From assembly GCA_004794655.1 (NCBI GenBank), contig SMMW01000575.1:14831001-14895000 (forward strand): a DNA stretch of 64,000 nucleotides, given 5' to 3'. The DNA comes from Marisa cornuarietis. Its lineage: Eukaryota > Mollusca > Gastropoda > Architaenioglossa > Ampullariidae. Below are positions 48,501-54,390 of this stretch, piece by piece. The translations under genes were made by a program, and so were the position numbers. The number at the start of each line of letters is the position of its first letter. Position 1 is the stretch's first letter. The notes under the pieces are model-generated. The model ran no database searches, was not told the DNA's origin, and was given only the letters and a program-made list of their open reading frames with translations.

Positions 48501-48844
48501 GCCTCAGCTTACCTTTCTCCACATCTTTGACCTAAAACATATTTCATTATTATAAGTAAACATGACTGCATACACACTGACGTTATATGATTCAGATGTG
48601 TTCTAATGTATTAGGAATCTTGTTGTTGCATTATATGGTAGACTTGAACACTGATTAAGCTATTTAATAGTAGTTTGAGCATGTCTTGATTTTTGCGTAG
48701 ATGATTTTGGAAATATTTTTGCTTATCAGGTTTCGCAAGGATGTCTCAGAAATCAGCAAAATAATTAAGGAACGCAATACTCAGCGCAATCCTCCATACC
48801 TATTCTTGGATCCTGACATTGTCCCCAACTCCATAAGCATCTGA
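13642..48844 (+). CDS. Lipoxygenase with PLAT domain, complete, 15 coding exons
   Basis: This protein adds molecular oxygen to polyunsaturated fatty acids to give hydroperoxides, the entry step to eicosanoid-type signals. The exons join to 2034 nt: 677 residues plus stop, close to the roughly 670 of animal 5-lipoxygenase types. Residues ~13-125 are the PLAT/C2-like membrane-binding domain (GTDAN calcium-loop region, NDFERG, then EFPxxRW-type FPVFRW). Residues ~126-677 are the catalytic domain. Visible iron ligands are His362 and His367 (YHQSLTHL), His556 and Asn560 (SHASTNF) and the C-terminal Ile677. Ala405 (IAIN) occupies the stereospecificity site. The start ATG has G at -3 and +4 and an in-frame TAG nine bases upstream. 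Molluscan relatives are often labelled allene oxide synthase-lipoxygenase-like, but no catalase-like domain is present here. Confidence 0.95.
14254..14418 (+). mobile_element. tRNA-derived SINE, family S1, internally deleted copy
   Basis: The stretch starts GGTTGTCTGGTGGCGCAACGG and has a tRNA B-box-like AATTCAGATCTTG. It ends with the family 3' block TAGATGCTGGTTTGGCATAA, AGCACCAGTTTCAC and CTCCCTCCTGACCCC. The same blocks occur in reverse at 27968-28157 and 31613-31813. The middle block found in those copies is shortened here. Confidence 0.65.
14400..14870. repeat. CT-rich low-complexity tract
   Basis: Nearly 500 bases of CTCTCT, TTTCTC and CGCGC-containing pyrimidine-rich sequence run up to a long (CA)n array. 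Several long frames cross it on both strands, but their composition (Leu/Ser/Phe or Arg/Glu) is that of simple sequence, not a gene. Confidence 0.8.
14871..14933. repeat. (CA)n microsatellite
   Basis: An uninterrupted CA dinucleotide array of about 31 units follows (CT)n. Confidence 0.95.
15070..15165. repeat. Dispersed repeat, copy 1 of 2
   Basis: It contains GTTGTTGGCGTTTGTTGTT, then CGGGAAGC, AGGCTAT and CACAGCCGTATCCC. It matches 17009-17097 in the same orientation. The family is unknown. Confidence 0.6.
16562..16690 (+). mobile_element. tRNA-like SINE fragment
   Basis: GGTCCGGTGATTAGAGCG resembles an A-box region, and GAGGGTTCGGATCTC resembles a B box, with tRNA-like spacing. No cloverleaf with paired acceptor arms is evident, so this is read as a SINE head rather than a tRNA gene. 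Confidence 0.4.
16744..16769. repeat. (TA)n microsatellite
   Basis: An alternating TA tract of about 13 units. Confidence 0.9.
17009..17097. repeat. Dispersed repeat, copy 2 of 2
   Basis: ATTGTTGGCGTTTGTTGTTA, then CCGGGAAGC, CAGGCTAT and CACAGCCGTATCCC match 15070-15165. Confidence 0.6.
18226..18969 (+). mobile_element. Tigger/pogo-like DNA transposon, internally deleted
   Basis: The 744-bp element has terminal inverted repeats. The left end reads CAGGTAGTTCTCGGGTTACG. The right end, read in reverse complement, is CAGGTAGTCCTCGACTTACG. It is flanked by TA on both sides (18224-18225 and 18970-18971), the target duplication of the Tc1/mariner-pogo group. It keeps only the N-terminal DNA-binding part of the transposase. 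The DDE catalytic domain is absent, so it would need enzyme from elsewhere. Several TACTGTAC-type palindromes lie inside. Confidence 0.9.
18473..18810 (+). pseudogene. Tigger transposase remnant, HTH (CENP-B N-type) only
   Basis: The frame KKRKAITIEVKVDIIRQSEK, then GETATEIGRSLGLSRSTVAT and IIKDKD, is the psq/CENP-B-type helix-turn-helix of Tigger transposases. HVKGFAPMKATVITKQRSG is the usual linker. After RSGLIIE the frame runs into unrelated hydrophobic sequence and a stop. The upstream end lacks a proper start in this frame (earliest in-frame ATG at 18532). It is a truncated fossil, not a working gene. Confidence 0.85.
19030..19440. repeat. Unclassified repeat-like segment with three ATGAAGGTCCGTG motifs
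   Basis: ATGAAGGTCCGTG occurs at about 19038, 19269 and 19379. On the minus strand two overlapping frames read NCCIVGCHTN and FEKMDRCKLLHC, which look like the start of a transposon-type zinc-binding protein. No longer domain follows, so I cannot name it. Confidence 0.3.
19710..19734. repeat. (GTTT)n microsatellite
   Basis: About six tandem GTTT units. Confidence 0.85.
20962..20993. repeat. (TG)n microsatellite
   Basis: About 16 TG units, followed by CG/CA alternating sequence. Confidence 0.9.
22679..22730. repeat. 26-bp tandem duplication
   Basis: GTATCCTGTTCTGACACATG then CGTAAA occurs twice head to tail with no change except at the outer ends, indicating a recent duplication. Confidence 0.85.
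25132..25172. repeat. 21-bp tandem duplication
   Basis: TCTTTATTGTTAACCTTCAC is repeated directly with one intervening C. Confidence 0.85.
25765..25818. repeat. Compound (CG)n/(CGCA)n/(CA)n microsatellite
   Basis: CGCGCG leads into ACGCACGC and then a pure CA tract. Confidence 0.9.
26134..26418. repeat. 32-bp minisatellite with alternating unit types
   Basis: Units of 32 bp share TACCGTAAACAACGACAGTG followed by TAGGAGA. About nine copies are present. The last eight bases alternate between AGAGTATG and AGATGATG through the central six units, giving a 64-bp higher-order period. Outer units are degenerate (GAGACTATA at the start; GAGGAT and AAGAGGATG at the end). Minus-strand frames stay open through the whole array, which is a property of the unit and not evidence of a gene. 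Confidence 0.92.
27482..27519. repeat. (GT)n microsatellite
   Basis: About 19 GT units followed by a GA-rich stretch. Confidence 0.92.
27800..27956 (+). mobile_element. LINE family A-like fragment, left part (copy A3)
   Basis: The plus strand encodes GKLYKSLIVPIVLYSC, then a stop, then TW. This matches the [16 protein letters not shown] block of family A. It is split from 28169-28370 by a SINE and is long dead. Confidence 0.7.
27968..28157 (-). mobile_element. tRNA-derived SINE, family S1, inserted in LINE A3
   Basis: On the minus strand the element starts with a tRNA-like head (GGTCCGATTGCGCAACGG, then GGGTTCAGATCTCG). It continues through CTCTGCATGTAGCATCTG and ends GGCTCGGTGTAAAACATCAC. 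It is flanked by AGTAAAACGGA (27957-27967) and AGCAAAACGGA (28158-28168), an 11-bp target-site duplication with one mismatch. The two LINE pieces on either side join in the order of the family A protein. Confidence 0.85.
28169..28370 (+). mobile_element. LINE family A-like fragment, right part (copy A3)
   Basis: Across frameshifts the plus strand encodes RIGHVARQD, then RDRQRKNCMANVKEWT, then RWRILAAAV. These correspond to the [21 protein letters not shown] and WRALSAAA blocks at the end of the family A protein. Confidence 0.7.
28750..29070. repeat. Dispersed repeat related to 9930-10190
   Basis: Shared blocks occur in the same order and orientation (AGAGATTTT, CTTCTGAACA, TTTGATGTCACCAGC, GCAGTAGTT, GTCGTTCAAAG). 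It is diverged and its family is unknown. Confidence 0.5.
29210..29350 (+). mobile_element. Possible LINE ORF2 linker fragment
   Basis: The frame LPLYNLELAAVLDKHAPL resembles the endonuclease-RT linker of L2/CR1-type LINEs, which commonly has YN...LDKHAPL. It is too short for a firm call. Confidence 0.4.
29845..30327. mobile_element. hAT-like non-autonomous DNA transposon
   Basis: The left end is CAGGGGTGGGTAAAGTACGG. The right end in reverse complement is CAAGGGTGGGCAAAGTTTTC. Both are typical hAT termini with the subterminal GGCCCGC-type motif. The flanks TTATAGGA (29837-29844) and CTATAGGG (30328-30335) fit an 8-bp target duplication with two changes. No transposase frame lies inside the 483 bp. 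Confidence 0.85.
31613..31813 (-). mobile_element. tRNA-derived SINE, family S1
   Basis: The minus strand reads GGTCCGGTGGAGCGACGGTT, GGATTCC, CTCTGCATGAGGTATCTG, GGCTGGCTGCCTTGCTGTGG, TAGATGCTGGCTCGGCGTAA, then AACACCAG. It is flanked by AAGCTCGA on both sides, a likely 8-bp target duplication. Confidence 0.75.
32142..32413 (+). mobile_element. tRNA-derived SINE, family S2, full length
   Basis: The head GCGGATGGCCGAGTGGTTAG is a tRNA-like A box and GGTTCAATCCC a B box. A unique body with GGTACCTGACTCCTTAGAGG follows, then a tail of ACCTTT repeats. Perfect 11-bp target duplications AACTCTATTTT flank it at 32131-32141 and 32414-32424. The intact duplication indicates a recent insertion. Confidence 0.92.
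32735..32760. repeat. (CAA)n microsatellite
   Basis: About eight CAA units follow an A-rich stretch. Confidence 0.85.
34240..34284 (+). CDS. Lipoxygenase exon 2 (residues 170-184)
   Basis: Acceptor GTTTCACAG and donor AAG then GTAAGC. Only 15 codons, VKSMPPDEQFSNEYK, linking PLAT and catalytic domain. The conserved PPDEQF-type block corresponds to the PRDIQF segment in vertebrate relatives. Phase 0 at both ends. Confidence 0.92.
35199..35327 (+). CDS. Lipoxygenase exon 3 (residues 185-227)
   Basis: Encodes WDIVKTKIQL, then NWESLKDLRNVY, of the N-terminal catalytic helices. Acceptor TACAG and donor TCT then GTATGT, phase 0 at both ends, 43 codons. Confidence 0.92.
35858..35955 (+). CDS. Lipoxygenase exon 4 (residues 228-260)
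   Basis: Encodes GADRWSNDLFFGLQRLN and IQLCTKIPE. This is the conserved 'W..D..FG.Q.LN...P..I..C..LP' segment of animal lipoxygenases. Donor AA then GTGAGT, leaving two bases of a split Lys codon. Confidence 0.93.
36263..36395 (+). CDS. Lipoxygenase exon 5 (residues 260-304)
   Basis: Encodes FPVNDTMLEPLL, then RLFICDLKILEGL. This matches the 'LPVT..MVE..L...G.IFI.DFELLDG' segment. Acceptor CCACAG and donor GTG then GTGAGC. Confidence 0.93.
38322..38417 (+). CDS. Lipoxygenase exon 6 (residues 305-336)
   Basis: Encodes LCAPMALFFV, then LRPLAIQLFQEPG, the conserved 'L.API.L.Y......P.AIQL.Q.PG..NPIF' core. Phase 0 at both ends. Confidence 0.94.
38602..38698 (+). CDS. Lipoxygenase exon 7: first two iron ligands (337-369)
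   Basis: Encodes IFLPTDHSLTWALVKMW, then the YHQSLTHL motif with iron ligands His362 and His367. The donor is CTTG then GTCAGT, slightly unusual but with correct phase. The joined Gly codon gives THLGFTHLL, matching family spacing exactly. Confidence 0.95.
38950..39067 (+). CDS. Lipoxygenase exon 8 (residues 369-408)
   Basis: Encodes FTHLLMEGVVVATHRQL, then HPIFKLLAPHF and IAINS. Ala405 in IAIN is at the position where Ala goes with S- and Gly with R-stereospecific lipoxygenases. Donor AACTC then GTGAGC leaves two bases of Ser408. Confidence 0.95.
42626..42801. mobile_element. hAT-like MITE with perfect 8-bp target duplication
   Basis: The left end is CCGCGGTTCTCAACCTGGGG and the right end in reverse complement is CAGCGTTTCTCAACCTTTT. 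These are the common 'GGTTCTCAACC' hAT-type termini. CACTAGGG flanks it exactly at 42618-42625 and 42802-42809. The 176-bp body is G/C-rich with no coding capacity. Confidence 0.92.
42994..43762 (-). mobile_element. L2/CR1-like LINE (family C), 5'-truncated
   Basis: The minus strand encodes WLDYCNSLLAGYPSYLIERL, QKVQNSAACLVLRARK, LHWLPIRSCIQYKL, and in another frame ARQLRSSTDDRILNVPF, AKQWNSLPFHIRH and ALKTHLFLEHYS then stop. This is the RT C-terminus of this LINE type. The 3' UTR ends with GCTATAAAAATCTTCATC and a (TTA)n tail. There is at least one frameshift near 43500. Confidence 0.88.
43766..43856 (+). mobile_element. tRNA-derived SINE, family S1, 3' half
   Basis: GCATCTGTTTAAAGGGCTGG, CTGCTTTGCTGTGACATAGC, CTTAGTGGCTGGCTCGGCAT and AAAACACTAATTC match the 3' half of the S1 copies at 27968 and 31613. 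It abuts the truncated 5' end of LINE C. Confidence 0.7.
45519..45611 (+). CDS. Lipoxygenase exon 9 (residues 408-439)
   Basis: Encodes SRGLELLVSENGWVDKTMNF and GIKGMFELIRR, the 'R..LI...G..D......' segment. The acceptor TTTGCAG joins the split Ser codon. Donor CGGGG then GTGAGA, leaving two bases. Confidence 0.93.
46195..46430 (+). mobile_element. Possible diverged tRNA-derived SINE
   Basis: ACTGACTCAGCAGTAAAGAG looks like a decayed A-box region. AGGTACCTGATTAGGG and the final CCCAGGACCTTTATC resemble the body (GGTACCTGACT) and tail of the S2 SINE at 32142-32413. No target duplication is seen. Confidence 0.4.
46497..46557 (+). CDS. Lipoxygenase exon 10 (residues 439-459)
   Basis: Encodes IEMWQLDLHGTLPEDLKQRG. 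The block aligns with 'L....LCFPE.I..RG' of vertebrate enzymes. Acceptor TTGTACAG, donor GGG then GTAAGA. Phase matches on both sides. Confidence 0.92.
46953..47058 (+). CDS. Lipoxygenase exon 11 (residues 460-495)
   Basis: Encodes LDDLNVLPGYYFRDDALLHY then YVKAYVALYY. The YYFRDDAL block matches the conserved 'YFYRDDGL..W.AI' core. Donor TATG then GTAAGT. Confidence 0.94.
47466..47563 (+). CDS. Lipoxygenase exon 12 (residues 495-527)
   Basis: Encodes DTSEKLADDCEIQAWVAEL and ENGGCGLL. It aligns with the 'D..V..D.ELQ.WV..I' segment. Acceptor TTTCAG, donor CTG then GTATGT. Confidence 0.93.
47741..47914 (+). CDS. Lipoxygenase exon 13: distal iron ligands (528-585)
   Basis: Encodes GVPGNGHFTSNEQL, then the SHASTNFPQYDEYGF motif containing iron ligands His556 and Asn560, then NYPGLLRGCPP. 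Acceptor TTTTTCAG, donor AAG then GTGAAA, phase 0. Confidence 0.95.
48188..48351 (+). CDS. Lipoxygenase exon 14 (residues 586-640)
   Basis: Encodes LKCLPDRPTTLDIMIVTKIL and SLGDFEVQYIFDD. The 'TLPD...' and 'LG.Y....F.D' blocks of the family are visible. Acceptor GTGCACAG, donor GA then GTGAGT. Confidence 0.94.
48730..48844 (+). CDS. Lipoxygenase exon 15: C-terminus and stop
   Basis: Encodes FRKDVSEISKIIKERNTQR, then PPYLFLDPDIVPNSISI and TGA. The 'PY.YL.P..IPNSI.I' ending is the hallmark lipoxygenase C-terminus, whose last Ile carboxylate binds iron. The last 36 bases and the following UTR are tandemly duplicated just downstream. Confidence 0.96.
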
Positions 48845-48975
48845 TCTTCCTCTCTTTGCTGAAAGGACTGGCAAAAGATGCAATGGGCTTGGGTCCTGAC
48901 ATTGTCCCCAACTTCATCAGCATCCAGTTTTCCTCTGTTTGCTGAAAGGACTGGCAAAAAAGACCCTTGGACTTG
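48809..48975 (+). repeat. 83-bp tandem duplication spanning the lipoxygenase stop
   Basis: Unit 1 starts at 48809 and unit 2 at 48892. They share TCCTGACATTGTCCCCAACT, then TCTGTTTGCTGAAAGG-like sequence, ACTGGCAAAA and a final TTGG.CTTG. Unit 2 lies after the stop, in another frame, and is untranslated. The unit length is not a multiple of three. Confidence 0.9.
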
Positions 48976-49130
48976 AAATTTGACTCCAAACAGCATGTGA
49001 TCAATATTTACTGAACAGGCTGGCTGAAGATTCTGCTGAAAAATGTGTGCAGTATAGCAACATCTACCATCCTGATATTTGACACTGACTTCATAGTGCA
49101 TTATCTTTATTAGCTGCAATATCGAGTCAC

Positions 49131-49136
49131 ATTAAA
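49131..49136 (+). promoter_or_regulatory. Candidate poly(A) signal of the lipoxygenase
   Basis: ATTAAA lies 287 bases after the stop and is the first such hexamer variant I noticed. There is no transcript support. Confidence 0.3.
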
Positions 49137-49906
49137 AAAAAATTCATCTAGCTCCAAACCCTGAAAAGCATTAAGACAATGAGCAATATATGGTATCTAA
49201 AATACCGAGGAAAAGCCTTTTGTGCTTGAAAAACTTGGCTTAATTTTTTTATGGTTTGTGAATGACAATTTTACATACAGTTCTATAAGGTATATTTTAC
49301 AAAAGTATTAATTGCATGGTGTTTTTTTTAAAAAGATTTTCATGTAACAGCAACGTTTGTGATAAATTCTTAAAATTCATCTAAATCCAAAACCCGTTTT
49401 ATTGCTGTTGTGCATCCTCAGTGGTGATTACAAATTTATCCCTTAAAAGCAAACTTACGCTGGTGACATGGAGAATTGTATAAAAACATTCGTGACTATA
49501 CAACTGTATGGCGCCATGGCTCTAGTTGTTGGACACATGGAGGAGTGAGGAGAAAGAATTGACATTTGTTTGGCAGTAGCACATCTCTACAGCTAATCTT
49601 GTGAGGTTTTCTCTCTTGATGGGATTACTTATCTCCATTTCTCTGTTTTTTAGTTTCTACTGATCATGCACTCTTCACATTTTCTCATCTGCATTATGTT
49701 CTCATCTACACCTTGTGTTTTGTTGGTACATTTTCTTCTATTTGTTTAGATTGTTGGATCTGTGCATGTCCAGAATGTCAACTACAGTCCCGATATTCTG
49801 CATTTTGCTCCATAGTTTTTCTCGACTTCTTCATGAAATTTATACTGACTTGCTTCCAGAATCAACAACTTTGTGTTCCTGGCAGTTATTATTAATGTTC
49901 TTGTTT

Positions 49907-49975
49907 TTGTAAAGTGCTTTGAGCCTGCCTTGATGGTAGGCAAAGGCACTGCAGAAGTCACATTTATTATATAAA
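49907..49975 (+). repeat. LINE/SINE 3'-end fragment
   Basis: TTGTAAAGTGCTTTGAGCCT, then GCCTTGATGGTAGGCAAAGG and CACTGCAGAAGTCACATTTA, is a common 3' end of molluscan and other invertebrate retroposons (GTAAAGCGCTTTGAGC...). It runs into a TTATTATA tail. Confidence 0.5.
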
Positions 49976-52900
49976 TTGTCTGGTCAGGGTAAACTTTTTT
50001 ATGATGCCTAGCAACTCAAAATGTTCTAGTGTACTTTATTTGTTATTTTGAGCAGGTGATGGTGGTCAATCTTTTTATGGCACCAGAATCCTGTAGCTAG
50101 AGACAACAGCCTGACATGGCTATTAATGACAAACATGGACTTTTAAGGGGTGAAGATGACCTTAAATAAGCCCTCCTGTGACACAAGTTCATTCCATGCA
50201 TTATTTTCTTATATGAAGTACAAACATTTGACAAAAGCATTTTTATGTTTTATTTCCAAATGTGCTTTAAAATTTGTGTATTTGTTTTTTAAATTTGTTC
50301 TTGTAATTGAACAAATTTCCAGACTGATGCTGCCTACTAACATATATGACTGATGCATTCGGTAAAACACTTATAATATTGAGATAAAGGTAGTATACTG
50401 AACTATTCCATAACCCATACTCTTTCAGGCATTATGCTTAATTTCATTATGTTGACATTGTCTTGCATTCCATAAATTGTGCTGCAAGTTCCAGTGATAG
50501 ACAAGGTATCTGCTCAGAAAGATGTGTTCAGCAAGAAAGCAAACTAATGTCATGCTTTCATTACTTCCAAGTTTTTCATGTGTTCTATCACCTTTGTTCA
50601 TAGGGTACGTCTGGTCAGGCATCTTAAAAAAATCTAATTTTTATAGTGAGCAGGCCTTTGGTCTCAACCTCAAATGTAAGTGGTCAGGTTTCAAAGGATT
50701 GACAAGCTTATTTGAAGGGAGGATGGTATACACTTGTAATGTGGATACTGCACCTGCAAAGCATGACACTCTGTTTAGCTTGCTGGGAGAACATGGGACT
50801 AGAATGTCTAAGGGGGAAAAGAGACACCTTCTGATGATGTCTCACCTTACACCCAACTTCCACCTTTCACCAACCCACTCAGCCACTTGGCATATCTCAC
50901 TCAAGTGCTTGCTCCCACTTGTGTGTGCAAACCCATGGACAACACAGTTACGTAGACAAATTTAAATTAGCACATTTGGTTAACTTTATAATTATATAGT
51001 CAACCAAATTCAACAGAATACAGTGATAATGATTATATATCTTCAAAATTACAAAGGCCACCCCTGGCAAATAGAATGTTAATAATAAAAATGTAAGATA
51101 TACATATGCTGGGTTCCTGTCTTTCATAGACAAGTTCCCTGGTTTTATTTAAAACAACTCACAAATCCCAGGGATGTAAATTTCAGCTCAGCTCCACACA
51201 CAGCTGAGAAAAATGGCAGTGCCACTGGAGACTACCTGCTCTCTTGATGGTTGGTAGAGGACAGCGGGTGAGTTGATCTTAGTGCACCACTGTCACTACT
51301 GGCAATGACCATTCCTGGTTTCAATTCTTGCACCCCACTGCCGTCCATCAATTGCTCAGCAATGAACAACAGCGGCGGTCATGAGAATGATTTGATAGTT
51401 GCCATCCTCGTCCACAGACATGAAAATGAGCCGATTAGCAATGGGTTTCACCAGCCACTGTCTCGCATCACTTATTGTCGGCAAGAAGCGACAGTTGTGG
51501 TGATGCAGGTCACCAGTGTTGGCACACCTCACTGCTTCTTCACTTGTCATTCAGGAAGAACGGCAATACAATGTCATTTTTCCTTTTTATGAACCAGACT
51601 AAGTGCTGAGTAGAGTTGGACAAACTATAGGTTAAAAACCACCAATTGAAAATATTTTTTTAAGTTTTGCTCATTTACCAGCCTGAATCAGGTTTAATTT
51701 TTGTAACATGTATTTGAGATTTTGAATAAATTACATTTACCTGTTACCTCTCATGTTTGAATAGGTTGCTGATTTTTGTAGGTTTTCTTGACCTCAGCCC
51801 ACTAAAGCCATTAATCATTCTACATCATCTTGCAATTTTTTGTTTTAATCACCTAGCATATTTTCTATATTAATCAATATACATCTTTAATCTTGCGGTT
51901 TGAATATATTTGCTATTCCTTGTCTCCATAACCACAGGTGCAGAAGGGGGCAAAATTATGTACTGCAGGAAAGAGACAAAAGTAATATTTTACAGTACAA
52001 TAGCTAAAGTGAATATATAGCATTTTTTTTTTGAAAGCATTTATTGGTGTAGAAAAAAGCAAATTCATCAGCACTGGATGATTAGGACCTCTCACCCAGA
52101 AGCTGGCAATTTTTTTTTGTCCTTGTGAATATACATCTTAATGTTAATAAGAAAATTATAAGGAACTGAAACTTTTTCCACAGCCATTGTCCTATTGAGA
52201 AATTTAAAATATACATTTTTCATATTGAAACAGAACAGACATACAATTTACAAATAAATGTTTTCCCTAGACATTGCCATATAACACTTAGCATTATTTG
52301 TGGAATTTCTGTATAGAAAAGAACTCATCCGGTAAAAACTGCATGAAATGCACTGAAATACTAATTTCAGTGGTGCTGTTTGTTGGAAATTTATATACCT
52401 TGTATGATTTCTCTGTCGGTTTCATTATACTTACATGGCTTTCTTATGACTAAACTGTGTTTATTTCTACTGCATAAACATATTTGAATCTAATTTATAT
52501 TTTCCCTGCATCCAGACCATGGACACACGTTAGTCCTGTACATTATTTTAGCTACAGTTCACTTGATTTCGACTACATGTACTCTGCTGCTGCCTCTGAA
52601 GGAAGCTTTTACTTAATAGTGGGTATATGTGATGGAAGGTGTTCATGTAATAAGTGGTTCTTTGGTCAGAACACTTGCACTAAAATTCAACATGAGTATA
52701 AACAACCACTGATGGTACTGTCCACAATTAAAAAAAGTACATAGGGAAATATAGTACCCAAATGCTTTGTATGCTTGCAAATATCACCTCACCACGAGCT
52801 TCTGCTAACCCAGGAAAATAATCAAATAGCTCTTGATTAAAAAGAACTCTGACACATCGGTCAGTCTTTGGCTACTTTCCTGACTCATTGTATAGAGACT

Positions 52901-54097
52901 GATTAGGAAGAAAGTGTTAATAATGTGCATAGAACCTATGTTTGTGCCTTTCTAACAGGCATTGTTAAAGCAACTTTGGCATTAGGCTATTCAAAAAAAA
53001 AAAAACTAATAATAATAATGCAAAAGTATGTTCCAGTTACCACATAGATCCAGACAGGGCAATGTCACTGTACAAGAATTATTCATCCACAAAGAATGAT
53101 TTATCAAGTACCTCAGAAATTTCATAGGTGCTCTTGCTATACAGTTTGCCCCTGCGAATGCAAACATCTTCATACCTATAGTTCAGCTGCATTGATGTCT
53201 GTATCAAATGAGATAAATAAGATAGGTGGATTTGTTACAGAAAAATGTCATTTAGAATCACTTTGAGTTCATTCTTTCACATCCATTACTGTATAGAACA
53301 CCAGTACTATAGAGGTTCATGCTCTTACAGAGTATTCTAGATCATATTCTCTGCAGATTGCATGGAAATCCTTTCATTTATTATCGGTGCTTGTTTGAAG
53401 GCAAAATGTGCTCTTCAGTCTCAGTTATAAAGATGGTTTCCTTTACTTGAGCAATTTGTCATCTTTACTGTTGTTACGTTGTCTCCAAACATGTATGTAT
53501 GTGTAAGCACATGCAGTAGATAAAAGCTATTTTCTAAAGAATGTTGTCTCTCCAACCCCTTTCCAGGCACCATATCTTTTTCACAGATTTTCTGCATCAT
53601 TTTAACTAGTACTAGAACCAATCATCATTCAATCATTCAGTTGTGTAAAGCCCTGGAGAAAGAGTCTCAATAATTTTTATACAGCTTAATCTTTGTTCAT
53701 AAGTCATTTGTAACATACAACTTAAAAATGAAATGAGTTCCAGGACAACATGCAATGATAACAACACCTATACTGTCATGACTCAAAGAGTACAGAAAAA
53801 GTTTAAAAAATGCTGGTTATGGATTTTATTTTACATGTATTAACATTATACTGATATCCATGTTTATATACCAGAGATATTGTGCAAAACAAGACTAAAC
53901 TGTTTATAATGACCAAGATTTTAAAAGTAATGTACGACATTTAGATGTTATGGCAAACATCATGGCTTATATGCCTCCCATCTAATCCTAAAGCAAAGAG
54001 AACCTTTGTAGCATAATTTGCTGCCCTTTAAATGTCTGTTAAGAATGTTTGTATACTGTAATTTTACATAAAATGATAAGAAATGTACAAGAAAATC

Positions 54098-54103
54098 TTT
54101 ATT
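54098..54103 (-). promoter_or_regulatory. Candidate poly(A) signal of RFC3
   Basis: AATAAA on the minus strand, about 100 bases after the RFC3 stop codon, at a plausible distance. Confidence 0.5.
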
Positions 54104-54201
54104 TAAAACAAAGCAAAATCTTGGATGAATTTTTTTAAGTAGTCAGAAAAGAAGTTATCCTAATAGGACTTCACACACATTCTTAATTGTCTCAAGACAA
54201 G

Positions 54202-54390
54202 TTAAAACAGGTCAGCAATTCCTTCTTCCAAGAACCTCTTGTAGATAGCCATAAAACGAGCAACAAAAGCTTCCAGGTGGTAGATGGCTTTTTGCCCAGA
54301 TTGCAGCCGGTGCTCAAAGTGAGCAGCACTCTGAACGACCTCTGGTTTTAGCACACCATCGCAGTTACTTAGCAGCTCTTGCAACAAACC
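54202..54390 (-). CDS. RFC3: RFC3 last exon (C-terminal collar, stop)
   Basis: Encodes [39 protein letters not shown] and [17 protein letters not shown] then TAA. Acceptor CTTGTATCAG, phase 0. 62 residues. Confidence 0.95.
   Translation of the reverse strand, partial: GLLQELLSNCDGVLKPEVVQSAAHFEHRLQSGQKAIYHLEAFVARFMAIYKRFLEEGIADLF

Larger units (their letters stand above)
48845..54097. other. Intergenic interval between convergent lipoxygenase and RFC3
   Basis: No coding exon is recognised. It is AT-rich and CpG-poor. A LINE/SINE-type 3' end lies near 49907-49975. A tRNA-like stretch near 51257-51350 is too decayed to call. Open frames at 50522-50965 and 51356-51550 have no domain or splice support that I can identify. 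Confidence 0.5.

Noticed and set aside
50522..50965. 147-codon frame on the plus strand between the two genes
   Set aside because: No recognisable domain and no supporting gene structure.
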